Shown here: one piece after another, positions 1-14,300 of the stretch
Position numbering within the stretch: the stretch's first letter is position 1
How the letters are laid out: every line of letters starts with the position of its first letter
Assembly (NCBI RefSeq): GCF_963678635.1
Contig: NC_087064.1
Coordinates: 80,947,526 to 81,011,525 of the forward strand
DNA: 64,000 nucleotides
Reading direction: 5' to 3'
Origin: Symsagittifera roscoffensis
Lineage: Eukaryota > Xenacoelomorpha > Acoela > Convolutidae
Notes under the pieces: generated by a model
Seen by the model: only the letters and a program-made list of their open reading frames with translations
The model's database searches: none
What the model was told of the DNA's origin: nothing
Position numbers and translations under genes: made by a program

Positions 1-2172
1 AACTGAACTTACACCAAATCCGACCAAAAAAATCAACAAAAAAAGTTCGAACAACGTGAATTTGGAATGAAAAACCGCTCAAAATTTGTCTTTTGTTTAC
101 GAAACCTCAGAGCTGACAAAAAATCGAAGATTATGTAATACCAAAGGTTGACCTGAAAAAAATTGATGTTTAGTGTGGATAACCTTTCCTTATCGTAAAC
201 GTTACTATTATGGTAAAAAACAACTGTAGTTATTGGAGAATTTTATAACTTTTTTCCTGAAAAAAGAACAAAAAACATTCAATGCTCTTCAAAATTTAAA
301 AAAATTAAATGAGTAAATTTAGTTTTAAAAATAACAGAAAATTACCCTCATTAGGCCTGGGTATTAGTGCTGCGCCAAATACGCAGAATGCTCCTTGAAT
401 TTCAATTAATATTACAGAGGCGAAGCTGAGCTATTTTCACACAAACAATGCGACATCAATTACACTAACAAATGATTCTGTTGAACAAGTTGGTAATCCA
501 AAAGTCTTTTTTTTTACGTTTTAAAATCGCCACCACCAAAATTTAATAGTTTTGTCTGCAATGATGTTGGTTTGAGAAAAACACATCCCGCACACAATCT
601 CCGGCAATAAACAAGCACTCGAAAAACTTTATCGAGCGGTAACTATGCTAAAAAATTAGGTAAAATTAGGTAAACTCCCGTTGACTCGCAAACAAAATTG
701 TTTTTATGAAAAACTTTCGAACAGTTTAAAATTCTTTAATTACACTCCCCCTCCGAGAACAAACATGATTATGAACATCTATTTTTCCTTCAAAAAACGT
801 AAGTTTAGGTCACCAAGCCGATAAAATGTAAATTGAAATGTTCACAAATGAGGCCAAATGAACATTTAGCGAAAAACAGGAAAAAACAAAAAAAAATCAA
901 ATGTCATAAATCAACGATTCACAAGAAAAAAATTACAACATTTCCAATTACATGAAAAGCATTTAAAGCACAACAAAAACCCGTTGTGTGTCAACTTATC
1001 CGACAAAACGTAAGCAGACAAATAATAGGCCGACAATTTTCCTTCCAGTGAGTTTTTTCCTTTTAACAAAAAACAAGCCCTGGCCAGATTCGAACCTAGG
1101 ATGTTTTGACGTTCCAGGTGCACTTGTTAACTCAAGACCAAGTGAGCCATAGCGCTAAGAAATCTGAATTAATTACGAAGCATTCAAAACACGTGTTATA
1201 TTTTCTGTGAACAAAACTCCTTATGCGAAAAAAGTCTAATACCCGTACCCGTTTGCAAAACGCTTGCCAAAAAATAAGGCCTAAAAGGACATTGTTGAGC
1301 AATATTTGGAAGTTCCGGACTAAAAAAATTACATGAGAGGATATCTTTGCAGGATTTTTTGAAGGGAACAATAGTAAGAAGCCGGTTTTTAACACAGAGG
1401 CGAAGCGGAGCTTCGTATCACTTGCGACACCACAACCCAAATAGCATAATGCGATTACCGAAATTTTTTTGCCTGGAATGATGTTCTATTAGCGGAAAAC
1501 ACGTTCAGAAACACATTAGACGGCGTTTAGTGAAAATTTAAAAACAATTTTTCAGCGAAAATAAAATTGTTGTCATGAAAAACTTTGAAGTATAAATTTT
1601 ATTCTGAGACTTTTAACGTTTTGTAAAATCCGGAGGAAAGCAAAAAAAGCATGGTTCCCCAAACAATTCAAAATTAGGTGAGTAAGCCGACGAATTATGA
1701 GCCGAAACCTTTACGGACGAAAAGTTTTTGAAGCAAAAAATCAAAACAAGGAAAATATACGAAGTCAAGGTTAGTAGAATTACAAATTGGGAAAACATAA
1801 AATGAAACAACAATGAAAACTGCATACATCAAGAAACTTCTAAGATGTGCCAACTAAGCCGGCAAAACATAACAGATAAATAATAAGCCGTCAACTGTTT
1901 TGAAACGGAGAATTTCCCGTTTGAAGAAAAATTTCCCGTAAAAAATAAACGGATAATTTCCCGTTTCCCTTTGCCGTCCCAGGCGTATTCGTTGCCTCTA
2001 GACTAAGTGTGGCGGAGAGCTTCAAAATTTGAATTCATTATAAAACAAGACAAGTGATTCTGTCAGACAAGTTGCTAACCCGAAAAAGTATATTTTCCGA
2101 TTTGATAACGCTTCCCTTCCCAATCGCAAGTGTAAAAAGCTGCATTTAGCTATTAAATAATTCAGCACTTAC
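1..2172. other. Repeat-filled intron or flank at left edge
   Basis: No coding exon recognised. It holds GCGAAGC stem-loop ends at about 417 and 1395, two copies of a segment with AACTAAGCCGACAAAACATA (about 975-1160 and 1845-2025), and a tRNA-like segment on the minus strand at about 1078-1160 with an A-box-like TGGCTCACTTGG and B-box-like GGTTCGAATCT. It is downstream of exon 54 in gene orientation. Confidence 0.7.
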
Positions 2173-2399
2173 GCATCGCGGAATGCCGACGCACCCGATG
2201 TCTTCGAGAACAAGTCAATGCACTCCTTGAACTCAGTCATGATCATGTCGCACACTTCAGTGGCCTCTGGCAGCATTTCGGGGCCACAAATGCCAGATGG
2301 GTCTTCAGTTTTACTCGGTGGGTCGTCTTTGCACGAGGCTGGATCTGTTTCAGCATCCAGGTTTCGGTAGTTGTCTCGGTAGTAGTAATGGGTATCGGG
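2173..2399 (-). CDS. Exon 54: C8-like module after VWD
   Basis: Phase 0-in, phase 2-out exon: HYYYRDNYRNLDAETDPASC, SGICGPEM, VCDMIMTEFKECIDLF. The cysteine spacing and position right after VWD fit a C8 module. The phase 2 end shows that the gene continues beyond the left edge. The intron before it (2400-5705) is 3.3 kb. Confidence 0.85.
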
Positions 2400-5300
2400 C
2401 TAAAGCAAACGCAATGTAAGACTAATCATACTCATAATAAACTCAAAACCAATGCAGCTGACAAACCCAAACGAAGTTAACTCCGCAAGAATATATACTC
2501 TCACCAGCGGATTTAAGGGGTCCCCTTTGTACTATTTTGAGATTATTCATTTTCGGTGACGGACTATAAAAGTTAAGTAAAGGCACCTTTGGCGCCAATA
2601 TATAGTAATTTTGAGGAGTGAGCGCGCGCCGAAAAACCGCGAGTTTTTGGTGAAAATTTTAAAAAAAAGCCTTAAAAAGCCGTTTTTGGCCTGTTTTTCA
2701 AAATTTTGCCTGAGGCGGTTGTATTTTGGCCTTTTTTTGACGGTTGTATGGTAGTTTTATTGTGATTTATTTTCACTTGGAATGTCATGTGGCAGAGGTT
2801 GCCATGTTGTAAGTAAGGATTAGAAGCGGATAGGCCACAAGTTTCGAGCGTGAAAAATCGAAAAACTAGAAGTCCATAACTGAAATAGTATTTTTTGTCC
2901 ATGACTGTAATAGTAATTTTTGGGCAAAGTTATTTTAAATAACAAATATGGGCAAAGTTTTTTTAATTACAAATTGGGCAAAGTTTTTGCAAATTTCAAA
3001 AACTACTACTGACAAATAGCCCAAGCTTATTGATAGTATCTCAGCAAGACAATATCTAAAAATGGAATAAGAGCTATTTTGAGGCGGTGATCATTCAATC
3101 CAGCGCTAGGCGTATCTTCGTTTTGTGCTGACACCTTTTTGTTATTCTTTTTTCATATGCTTAAAATGCCCATCATTCCTAACAAATGAATTTCATTTCC
3201 AGAGCATCTTTCCAGCGCCGATAATGCCACTCTTAACAACCAATTCATTAAAAAAATATTATCCAAAACCTCAAGAACTACCCAGAACGCTGCGGTCTAC
3301 TTTCAGAAGCAAATTACACCATTTATCAGAAACATTAAAACAAAAAACATAGCCAACTTTCTAATTTCGAAGAAAAAAATACCACGTTAAAGCTCGTCAA
3401 ATTTCAAGAATTGTTTATAATTCGCATTTTTTTTTTTCAGTTATCTCATTCAGAATATAAGAAACTGGATCAAAAGGTAATTTTTTATTCCGCTGGAATT
3501 TTAAAAACTACGCACGTTTTTAAATAAACTAGAAGTCAAAATGAAATTAGAATCCATTCGTGTTTTTTACTTTTAGCTTTTTGCTGTCGGATAGTGCATA
3601 TGCTTTGTTTTTGTGACCTTTTCATTGTGGCTGTTCGATAGTGGAATGAAAAATTGTTTACACCAAAGACAAAATGGTTCGGCTCTTTTTCTTCCCCCCA
3701 TCCGCGAAATTTTAATAGTAAAGTTTTGTTCACATCATCGGTTGTTACAAAAATTGGTATGCGGACTAAGTAGGCTATGACAAACATATTTGTTCTTCAT
3801 ACTTAACCTTGTAAAACCAATCGTTACAACATAAAATTGATGTATATGTGAGGTGAGGGGAAAAGGAAAAAGAGCCAACGATTCTTAGTTGTAGCAACTA
3901 AGCCAAAAAAACATAAGCAGACAAATAATAGGCCGGAATTGTTTTAAACAAGTCATTTATCATTTAAAAAAAAACAAGTCCTAATCAGATTTGAACCCAT
4001 GACCTGGCCGTCTTAGGCCTATTTGCTACCTCCAGACCAAAAGCGCAGGAAAAACTAATGAAATTGAGTTAATCATGAACCAAGGCACCACCAGGAGTCC
4101 AGATGAGTCCTGTGAACGAAAGTATTTACCGGAAAAAAGTCTAGTGCCCAATTGCAATACCCTTGCTTATCGCAAGGGTAAAAACAGAAATCGAATCACA
4201 GCTGCAAGGGTTTCAATATGGTATATCACGCGACCCTTTCACATGATTATTTGTGGTACCTGACTTTGCGCGGAAAAAAAAATAAAACACACCCGACCCG
4301 AATACGAAGTCCCTCCCTATTTTCTGTTGTCGGAACAAAAATGGAAAGATGTTCAACACTATAGAAATTACTGAAATACAACATACCATGGAGGAGTTCA
4401 TATGGAGTAAGTCGAAACTATTTGGGAAGAATGGAAAATAAGACAAGAATACCGGTTACGGTACAAGCATCACCGAAATTTCCGACCATACACAAAAAAA
4501 AACAAGAAGCAGTTTTTTTATACATTTTTTTTCTTCAAATTAGTGACGTTTTGTGTGCAAGGTGCGATAAAAAATCTTAACGAAAACTTTAAACAAATGC
4601 ACCTTCCTTAACTATTATTCAATAGGCAAATTGAACAACAGTTTTCTTTTTCAAAAAAAAATGACTTAAATTTTTTTACTTTCATTTTTATATTTTTTCA
4701 GAAACTTTTGAAGTTTTGTATTCTCAAAACTGCGCTACAAAAACTTTTTTAAAAATAATAGTTGAATTTAATTACGTTTTCTGGACTTGAATTAAAGTTG
4801 ATCGGCCAGCATATTCTCTTATAATAAGCCTGTTCTGTTCGATCAATTTTTCTGCTCGAAACTAGACGAAAAAAAAACAAAAAATTATGAACCTGTTTTT
4901 TTTTCGACACAGAAAAACTTCTATGAGATTTTTTTGAATGTCATTGGAATCAAAGCTGAAAGGGCTTTAACATGATATATTCCGAAGATTATTTTGAGTA
5001 GGAAAAAAAACGAAAACACGCCCGAAAACAAAAGTTCTCTCCGGAACAAAAATGGACAGACCTACATAGATAAACTCGTGATACAAAAAATGATAAGAGT
5101 TAGAAGAACTAAGATGAAAATATTAAAACAAAAAACACCATCGATAAAGGAAAGCACTGGCAAGACTGACCCTAATAACAAACTTATTTTTGTACTTTTT
5201 AGGCTTCATTTTTGTATCTCCTTTGTATCTTTATAGAATTTTTTGTATCTTCTTAGAATTTTTCGAATTTTGGAATTTGTTTATTCCCGAAATCGCTCTG

Positions 5301-8300
5301 AAAAAAATCAAAACTTAATTTATTGGAGTAAAATTAATTTTTTTTGGACTTGAATAAAAATGTCATGGCCAGCATATTCTCTTAGAATAAGCCTGCTCGC
5401 TCGCTTTTTTTGCTCGAAATTAGGGGGAAAAACAAAATACTTCAAAAGCACTGGAAAGACTGAACCGAATGACAAAATTCATAATGTATTTTTTTAAAGG
5501 TTTAGCTTTCACACTTTTGACGCCACCTTTTTTAAATTTCGTTGCTCAAATTATCAGCTTTAAACCTTTTAATTTGAATTATTTAAGGCGAACTGGACTA
5601 TTTATTCGTTGCAGTTAAGACAGTTGCTCTCAAAACAAAAAAAGTTGACGTATAAAACATAATTGACGTATACCAAATAACTAAATTCCAGATCTGTGCA
5701 ATTACCCATTTGGGCAGTCGGTCGTTTCCTGGAATTCCGTCGTAGTTTCCACACAGACCGCACACTGTGCTCTCATTGGTCAACATTCTAAGAGCAGCCT
5801 TGACGTCATCAACGTAGCCTTTCTTTGCTTCAATCTTGGCTTGTCGGATACCTGAAAAGAGGCTTCTGAGTTTCGAAAAAAAAGATGCTTGTAACGAGCG
5901 TCAGAAGCTCGATAATTTTGAGGTTTGAGCATATACAGATTTAGAACTCGTTATAGTATCCCTCTTTGCAAGAAGAAATTGTAAAGTAGACATGAAAAGA
6001 TACAAGCAGCTGTTAAATAGTTAGATTCCAGTTCATTGGGCTCCAGACAGAATCTTTATTGGGACGAGAGGGTTTGGAGCATGAGCCGTTTGTTAGTTAC
6101 TCACCGTCCCATGTGATGGTGATCACTGGTGCTTGGCCAAATCCGAGAAGCCTCAGCACTACATTGTCACCTTCCTGGTCTACTGTGAATCTTTTTTGAG
6201 CGTCTTTCTACAAAAAAAACTGAAAATATGATACAAAAGCTAGACTTGCTGTAATACATCAACGGCATAAACTAGCAAAAATTTAAACTGGTCAAAGCTA
6301 CAAAACGTGTTTTCTGGGTCGTATGAAAAGTTCTGCATATTTCTTATGGGATCGATTATCGAGTTTCAAAGCAGTCATTACAGATGCTACCTTGATCTGA
6401 AGCAGTTCATTCGTCTGGCACTCGGAAAAACGAAATGCCAGATTTATTGAGAAGTTCACTGTAATGGACGAGTTTACTGTGCAATTAATGGGGATCGAAC
6501 TCATTGCCTCCTGAATTGGTTGTATAATGCGGTCAACTTACGATGTTGTGAGCAGACCTCTTTCCAATTCCATCAATAGTCAGACTCTTTTTCACATCTC
6601 CGCCTTCAATGCGGTCCATCTCCATTAGAATTTTCTAGAACATTCAGAATTACATTATCTAACTTATAATTGTTTCACCATGTAGTCATTCAACGCCTAA
6701 AGAACGGTTAATTGCATATTGTAGAAAAAATCGTTGAATGTGGATGCTAAAATTGAGTTAAAATCTTTTTTAGTTTAATTAGATTTTCAGACACGCATTT
6801 TTCTACCCTTTGAGACGCGCACATAAGAGCACCAGCTTCTGTTGGATTCATTTGATGAAACATTTCATTTTCAAGGATTTCGAGTAATTATTTATATCAT
6901 TAGGATTGTTAATACTTATAACTATTCTTAATCAGCAGTTGACATGCATACCACGAATGGTTCAGTTGTGTCGTGTCTGAACCAAGCCTCGACTGATCTC
7001 ATGGAGCTAGTGTAACTGTCCTTCTTAGTCCTCACCACTCCATCCTTGTCAGGGTATCCCTTGTCCAGAACATTCGTCCCAAATATCACAAACGGGAAGT
7101 CATCTACCTAGAACAGAAAGATAGAGTTGTACTAGTCAACTATTCCAGATAAACTTATTGGTCACACAATTAACCATGGTCACATAAAGTGGTAACTCCT
7201 TAACCATAGAGCTGTGTCGTTTTTGATTTCAAAAGCAATCATATTTCCTTTTCAAGATAAATAAAACACCTTGATTGATTGAATCAAACCAATCGAAGCA
7301 AACATGGTCCAATTTTCACTAGCTCACACAAAACTACTAAAAAATAAATCCTAAGCAGTAAAATAGCAAGAAGTAACAAGTTCTATTGATTGATTTTAAC
7401 GAAGGAGAGAATAATATTTTTCATTCAGCTGATTTGACTAGTTAGTTTAGTCTAACCATGGATGATTGGCAGGGTCCCAGCAGTTGGTGTCTGCAGTTGC
7501 CCATGTAGTGGTGCACCAGTCCATCACACGTGATGTAATGAGGATCTCCCCAGATGAGACACTCACACTGAGCTGCAACAAAAAGGAGAGAAAATGGGTG
7601 TGTCAAAACTCATGATATGAGAACGTCAAAATTCATGATATGAGAACATCAAAACCACAGATGGAAGAAAGATTACAATGATTCTCATCGTAATTAAGTG
7701 AACAAGTTAGAAACCACTGATGATTAAAAAGAGGCGTAATTTGCTTTAAATTAGGTTACAGGGGATAAAGAAACCTAGAAAAGCTCATTTTCCGTATAAT
7801 TAAAAAAATTAAGAAGCCGATTGTATCGATCTTGACAGACACTGCCCATTAAGGGAACACTAACGAAAAAAATTCAATTTCGAATTTGGACATTTTCGTC
7901 CCCGATGAAAGTATATTCCCGTACCTTCCAAGTACATTCCCAGATAAAAAAAATTGATGGAACTCACGTTGACATTCGACGTATGCGTTTCCACTGTATC
8001 CATAGGGGCACACACATGCGAATGAGCCATAGGTGTTGTAGCAGAGGGCATTGTCTCCACATGGACCATTAGTGTCTGCATTAGGGTCACTGGGGTCATA
8101 CTCGCACTCGTTGATGTCTGAAAAGTCATTAATAAATGATTGATCACGTGGTGATGTATTTTTGTCAATGATGCAATTATGCAATTCGCAATTGACAATA
8201 GAAAACACACAAGGATCACACTCGTAAAAAAAAGTTCTCAAGAAAACAAATGCCTTGAATGAATACAATTTTTTGTAAATAATGACTAACAGTTAAAACC

Positions 8301-11300
8301 TTCATCTTGAAAGCTAATTAGATTTTATTTGCAACTAGTCAAACAAGTTTCAACGAAAAAAATAAGTAATGTCCCTAAATATATCCAATAAATAATTAAG
8401 TATATTATGAACTAACCGAAACAACCATCGTCATTTGAATTTCCATTAGGCTGGTAAGTGTCGCTGCCAGACCCTGTGAACCCCACGCCACAAGTACACT
8501 CCCATTTGGGGTCCAAATTAGTACACTCCGCATGTTTATTACAGTCGTCCGTCTCTCGTTCACACTCGTCCACGTCCACACAGTTCCGACCTCCTTTCTC
8601 GTTTCCAGCTTCAGTGTAAGGCGCCATGCACTCACATGTGAACCCGTCGTCTTGTTCGATGCACTCGGATCTGTTCCGAGGGAAGCAGTCGTCGTACACT
8701 TCTTCGCACTCGTTAGTTTCTGTAGGAAAAATATTGGTTACTTGATCATAACTCATTGCGTTTCATTTACACTTACAATTTATCATACTAGTGATATGGT
8801 GTTAAAATCTGAAACACGAAAACCCCTCAATGTTCACATTACACGTCATGATTTCTAAAACAAAGTCGTCTATGAATCACGCAAAATTCCTAAATCTGGT
8901 AATGGTCACAGTTATAAATGAACTTAAATAAGTTTTTTGTCTAAATATGGTGGGGGGAAGACCTGAGACATGCATTTTCGTTGTGGTATCTGTGAAAATT
9001 TCACCAGTACTATTATATAATGTTGATGGTGACAAGTGTTGACAGTTCTTGATTGAAACTCACTTGGTATTTCTTCGGCAGGCATACACCTCACAGGTCC
9101 AATCGTAATGTTAGCACTGCAGTTGCCTTGAGTGGCTGAGTCCGTCTTCACCACTACTCGAGTGAGGAATCCGAAAGAGGCCTCAGCTGCCTGTCCCTGC
9201 TTGTAGTCCATGTAGCCACCGTCGCACAGCAAGTCGTCCGTGTTCACACCAGACAACGCATCTGTGTTGCACTCCCTATGAAATGTTAAAGTACACATAT
9301 AAATGGCAATTCATCTTTGCTAAACTAGCAAGTTCCATTCCAGCGCTGAGGTAAAATTTTTCGATTTACTGATATTTTTTCTTCGGAAAAAATTTTCGGG
9401 AAAGGTCGCAAGTCGATGCTTCAGAGTCAAAATATACACAGAGGCGAAGCGGAGCATCGCATCAATTGAGATAAACAAAAATATAAAAACATTAAAAAAT
9501 TGGTCAAACATATAAAACGTAATAAAAATAAACTGGGTCTACTAAAATTTAAACTGGGTCTACCAAAATTTAAAATATCTCACAGAAATTTTCATCCCAG
9601 ACATTTGAACATTAAATAAGCAACGGAAAAAAACTTCTCAAGATGAATCGAAGCCGATACTCTTTGAACAGAAACAAGTTGAGCCGAAGAAAAAGATATT
9701 ATGAAAAAAAAAATCTTTTAAGTTTAAAGTCCTTCTTGAAAATACAATGAATAACACATGCACTTGAAAATACAGTGGAAATTGCTAGCAGCACATAATA
9801 AATCCGCGATGTGCCAACTAAGCAGACAAAACTTGACTAGACAGACGAAAATCCCACAATTCAAATTTTACCGGAAAAATATTTCAATCGCATAGATACT
9901 CAAAAAAAACAAGACTGCTCGTATCAGGGCGAAGCCCTGAATGTTCCGACTGCCTTTTAAGGTTTATGGAGCAGCAGTAATAACATTAAAAAATTAAATG
10001 AAATAAAATAAAATGAAAATTTTCTAAAATTTGAAATTTTTTATGAAAATCATCCCTCCACACGCCATATAAAGTATAAGAAGATAGATTTAGTTCCTTG
10101 TAACAAATTAATTATGGCAAATAAGCTTCGTTCAACCAATTTGGACCGATTTCGAAGACGGATTAACTCTCCGCTTACGCGTTAATAGCGCGAAATATAT
10201 CGCGCGTTAATTGTCCCAAGTTGGCCAAAATGGCAATTTTTAAACCCTCGTAACTTTACAAAAATGATCGCAGGTGAAATATCTTTTCAAATTTAAGCTC
10301 AGGACAACAATACCTTTCGAAGGATATTAAAAAAATCCGTCAAAAATGGCTAGTTAAAAAGTCGAAATTTGTCTGAAGAAAAAAAAACCCACCCCGAGCA
10401 CAAATATTCCGTTACTTTTGTATCAAAAACCGAAACAACAAGACTGCTCGTTTCAGGGCAAAGCCCTGAATGTTCCGACTGCCTTTTAAGGTTTATGGAG
10501 CAGCAGTATTAACAAAAAAATTAAATGAAATAAAGTAAAATGAAATTTTTTTTTTCTAAATTTTGAAATTTTTTATGAAAATCATCCCCCCACACGCCAT
10601 ATAAAAAATAAGAAGATAGATTTCGTTCCTTGTAACAAATCAATTATGGCAAATACCTTTCGTCAACCAATTTGGAACGATTTACAAGACGGATTAAATC
10701 TCCGCTTATTCGTTAATAGCGTGAATTATATCGCGCGTTAATTGTCCCAAATTGGTCAAAATGGCAATCTTTAAACCCTCATAACTTTACGAAAAACAAT
10801 CACAGGTGAAATATCTTTTCAAATTTTATGCTCAAGACAACAATACCTTTTGAATGATATAAAAAAAAATCCGTCAAAAATGGCTAGTTAAAAAGTTGAA
10901 ATTTGTCTGAAGAAAAAAAAAATCCACCCGAGTACAAGTATTCCGTTACTTTCGTATCGAAAGTCGGAACAACAAGGTCCGGTTGTTAAAGTTCAATAGT
11001 GAAGCAGGTAAGGTTTGTAAGAAAAAGTGTTTACTGGAAAAAAATTTTTTTAAATCAGTTCCCAATTACAAGACACTTGCTCTCACAAGTGTAAATAAGA
11101 AGATATTATTGGGTTCAGGCGCAGATCTTACGACTTTTCGAGTTGTTGGCCAAAAATCATGTTTTTGGTACAAACAGCAAGGTTTTGATTTGAAAAAGTG
11201 TTTTTTTTCGGAATGCGCTCCCCCGCAAATTTATTCTAAATTTGCACCAAAGTGGCTTTAAAAAAACTTTAGGGTTGGCCGTACGAAAGTGGATGTCATT

Positions 11301-14300
11301 GTGGCACTCCGGTAGTGTTGATGCCCATCAATCCGGGTTGGTTGACTAAAAAAATGCCAGAAAATAGAACCCAGGGGAGGGTTGAATTTGCTACTTATTG
11401 GGTCATTCTTAAGATACAAATATCGCATATTCGAGCTATTTAATTTAAAAAAAAATTGGTATTACCGGAAAATCGACCGCATCACAAAATTTGGAACTCT
11501 TCGGATTTGTTTTGTTTGTTCCAGAAAAAAAAGAATAAAGAAAGATTGGTACTCACTTGGATCTGTCGAAGCAAGTGTCGTCTCTTTTGCATGTGCATCC
11601 GGACTCCTGTCCTCCCCACACAGTGTAGGGTCCCGTCTCAACCCCATCCACGTCCTCAGAATACCACTGCAGGTTACCAGACACCTGCGATAAACAACAG
11701 GGCAATGCTATAATAGATGAAACCACCATCAGTTCACTGAGGTCATAGTATCTATGAATACAATTATTCACAGAAAATTAGAAACAGTATTAAACTTTCT
11801 CCATTAATTAAAAAGAATTTTTGCACCTAAAAAACAAAACTATGGCCAGTTTTCGGGATTCCTATTTATTCTCAATCGCTTCAAAAGCTCTCCAATCAAT
11901 TTTCATTCAAAGAGTTCAAGAAGATTAGGAAAAAACGATTAATGAGCTCAATGAATTTCGAGCCAAACATAGTATTCCTCTGCGTTTTTGTATGGCTTCT
12001 TTGAGGGTTGGCCGTACAAAAGTGGATGACCTTGTCACGCTCCGGTAGTGATGGCGCCCAGCAATCATATGATTGCTGGTTCAAATCGCACGTGCGGTGC
12101 ATTTTGGAAGGTGGCAAAAAAATAAAGCCCGTTGTTTCAATGAACGAAGGGGCCAAGAACCCACCCCAATGGAGTCACTGCAGAATCGGATGTACTGATG
12201 ACAAGTGTGGGACTCCTTGATCTTCATCTGGTCATAGTTGGTCAGTCCCGCGTAGTCGATGTCGATGACCTTGTCCTCCTCCGAACAATCGAACTGCTCC
12301 TCAGTCTCGCTCTTCTCGTCTGGATCAGTGACTTTGTCGGGGTAGATTGTCAACACGTTCTGGTCTGCATCAACAAAAGATCAGATCTCTTTCAATTCTT
12401 TTTCAAAGCAGAGAGAAACAAACTGTATATAGAAGGACATAAAAAAGGTTTTGTCGAAGTCGAAAACTTTTGTTTGGTTTTTTGAAGAAAAAAAAAGATA
12501 ATGTGATAGAAAAAAAGGTGATTGATCATGAACATATTAAATAGCAATACCTAATTTTGAAGGACCGTAAGGCTTTCGATAACTGAGCGCGATTTAAGAC
12601 CATTGTTTTTTAAATCAAACAGTCATCTTGGAGAGAAATGAGAAGATTAAAAAATCAGAACTCCTCGAATAATATAGTACATCCAAGTACCTTCCTCTTC
12701 TTTGCAGAATACTGGTCCCACAATATCAGAGTCGACAACAATGTAGCCTTCTTTCACTCCAGCCTCCACGAGGTCATCGCATGTCTTGTTGTCGTAGATC
12801 ACAGGTAACTGAAAAACACAAATTCATCACATTTAGTCACAGTGACACTTCGTCACATTTATGTTGTTGCTTCAAAAGGAAACAAGGATAATCTGTTGGT
12901 GTACATGTAGCACCGAATGTTCCGATCACATTGGTTCAATAAAAAGGAAACAAATCAAACTTTCTATAAACTTTTTTGTTCGATATTCTTTCACCTTTGA
13001 GTATTCTTTTTCGTTTTTTTTGTACCTATTCAATTTATTCAAGGTTGATTTGATTTTTTCTTAGAAAAAAAGCGACTGAATTAAATCGAAAAACTGTAAG
13101 AATGAGAGGAAACATGGGTAACATGAACTGAACATTTTGGCAATAAAATAAAATTTAAATTGTACTGGGAGGTCAGCCTCTCATCAATGCTTTGGTCAAA
13201 TTTAGTCTGAAAATCGACAATTTTCAGACCAATTGTTCTCGACACAGAGATTACTTTTATCGATTTTTTTTAGAATCCAAATCACAGCCAAAAAAGGCTT
13301 TTATATGAAACCACACTGGCCCCCAACGACCTTTACTTGGGGTAGTCAAAATTGGATGGAGAAAAACCGACCCGAATTCAAAGTTCCTTCCCATTCTTCG
13401 ATAATAATCGGAAACAATAATCGTAATTATAACAGCCTGTAATCATGATCTTTGCGTGCTATAAAAAAAAGAGACTTAATTTGAAGCAAAATATTTTTAT
13501 TGCAAGGAAATACCGAATGAACATTAATTCTATCTTACTGCTTTCATGAATTTAGTCATTAGTAGTACTTTTTTATGCGAAATATGAAACTTTGATCAGA
13601 AAAGGAGAAAATAACGGCATACATTGTCAGCACACTGCATCTGGTGAACAGTGGTAGTGTACTGTGCGTCAGTCCACTCTGGTCCGGCCACAAAAGTGAC
13701 CGGAAGAGAGTCCTTGTCCATGAAGTGGGCGCCATCATATCCAGCGCCATCCGCATCACAATTACACAGATCTACAGATCAACAAATCAAATCTCAACAT
13801 CGTCTTCAGAAGCTACATCTTCTTTTGCGAAAAAAAAACTGAATCCCCCCCCCCCCAAGTCTGAAGTAAGTTACTTTAAAAAAAAATTGAAAAATCTTTT
13901 AATTAATGGAACAAAACCTAACAGAAACTAATATACAAGACCCGAAAGAAGAAAAGCATAAATTAAAATCATCTGCATGAATTACTATTTCAGATTTAGA
14001 CTTGATTCTGGTCTGTATAACGTGTACCTGTCTTGACAGAACAGCTGTAGGTAGTGCTGCAAACACATCCCACGTAGTCGAATCCATAGTGGGAGGCACC
14101 TGGGCCGAACTGTCCGTCCTTGTATGAGTAGAGGTCGAACTGGGCTCGTCCCGAAGAGACATTAACTGCCTCCAGGCCCAGGTGAGCTTTGGAGACACAG
14201 TTATAGTCCACGAGCTAAAAACGCAAGCAATTGATATTGTCTAAAAGCTTTTAAAATCTCATCTAAAATGCAATTAGCGGATAGATAATATCAAAAGATA

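Larger units (their letters stand above)
9276..11556. other. Introns 44-45 region: mostly mobile elements
   Basis: This covers the intron between exons 45 and 46. Besides the tandem Helentron-like pair it holds a GCGAAGC stem-loop end at about 9437, a partial AACTAAGC segment near 9795, and a tRNA-like SINE piece at about 11268-11375. Open frames here (for example 10983-11261, plus strand) run through repeat sequence and look non-coding. Confidence 0.65.

Noticed and set aside
1078-1160. tRNA gene on the minus strand
   Set aside because: A- and B-box-like words are present, but I could not form a full acceptor stem and anticodon arm, and the same unit recurs inside repeats. A SINE-type origin is more likely.
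7860-8219. 119-residue minus-strand frame rich in Met/Thr/His
   Set aside because: It is a shifted frame of exon 48, whose correct frame gives a calcium-binding EGF with good splice sites.
10983-11261. 92-residue plus-strand open frame
   Set aside because: It runs through the flank of the tandem repeat and related repeat ends. Composition is Lys/Phe-rich as expected from AT-rich DNA, with no domain.
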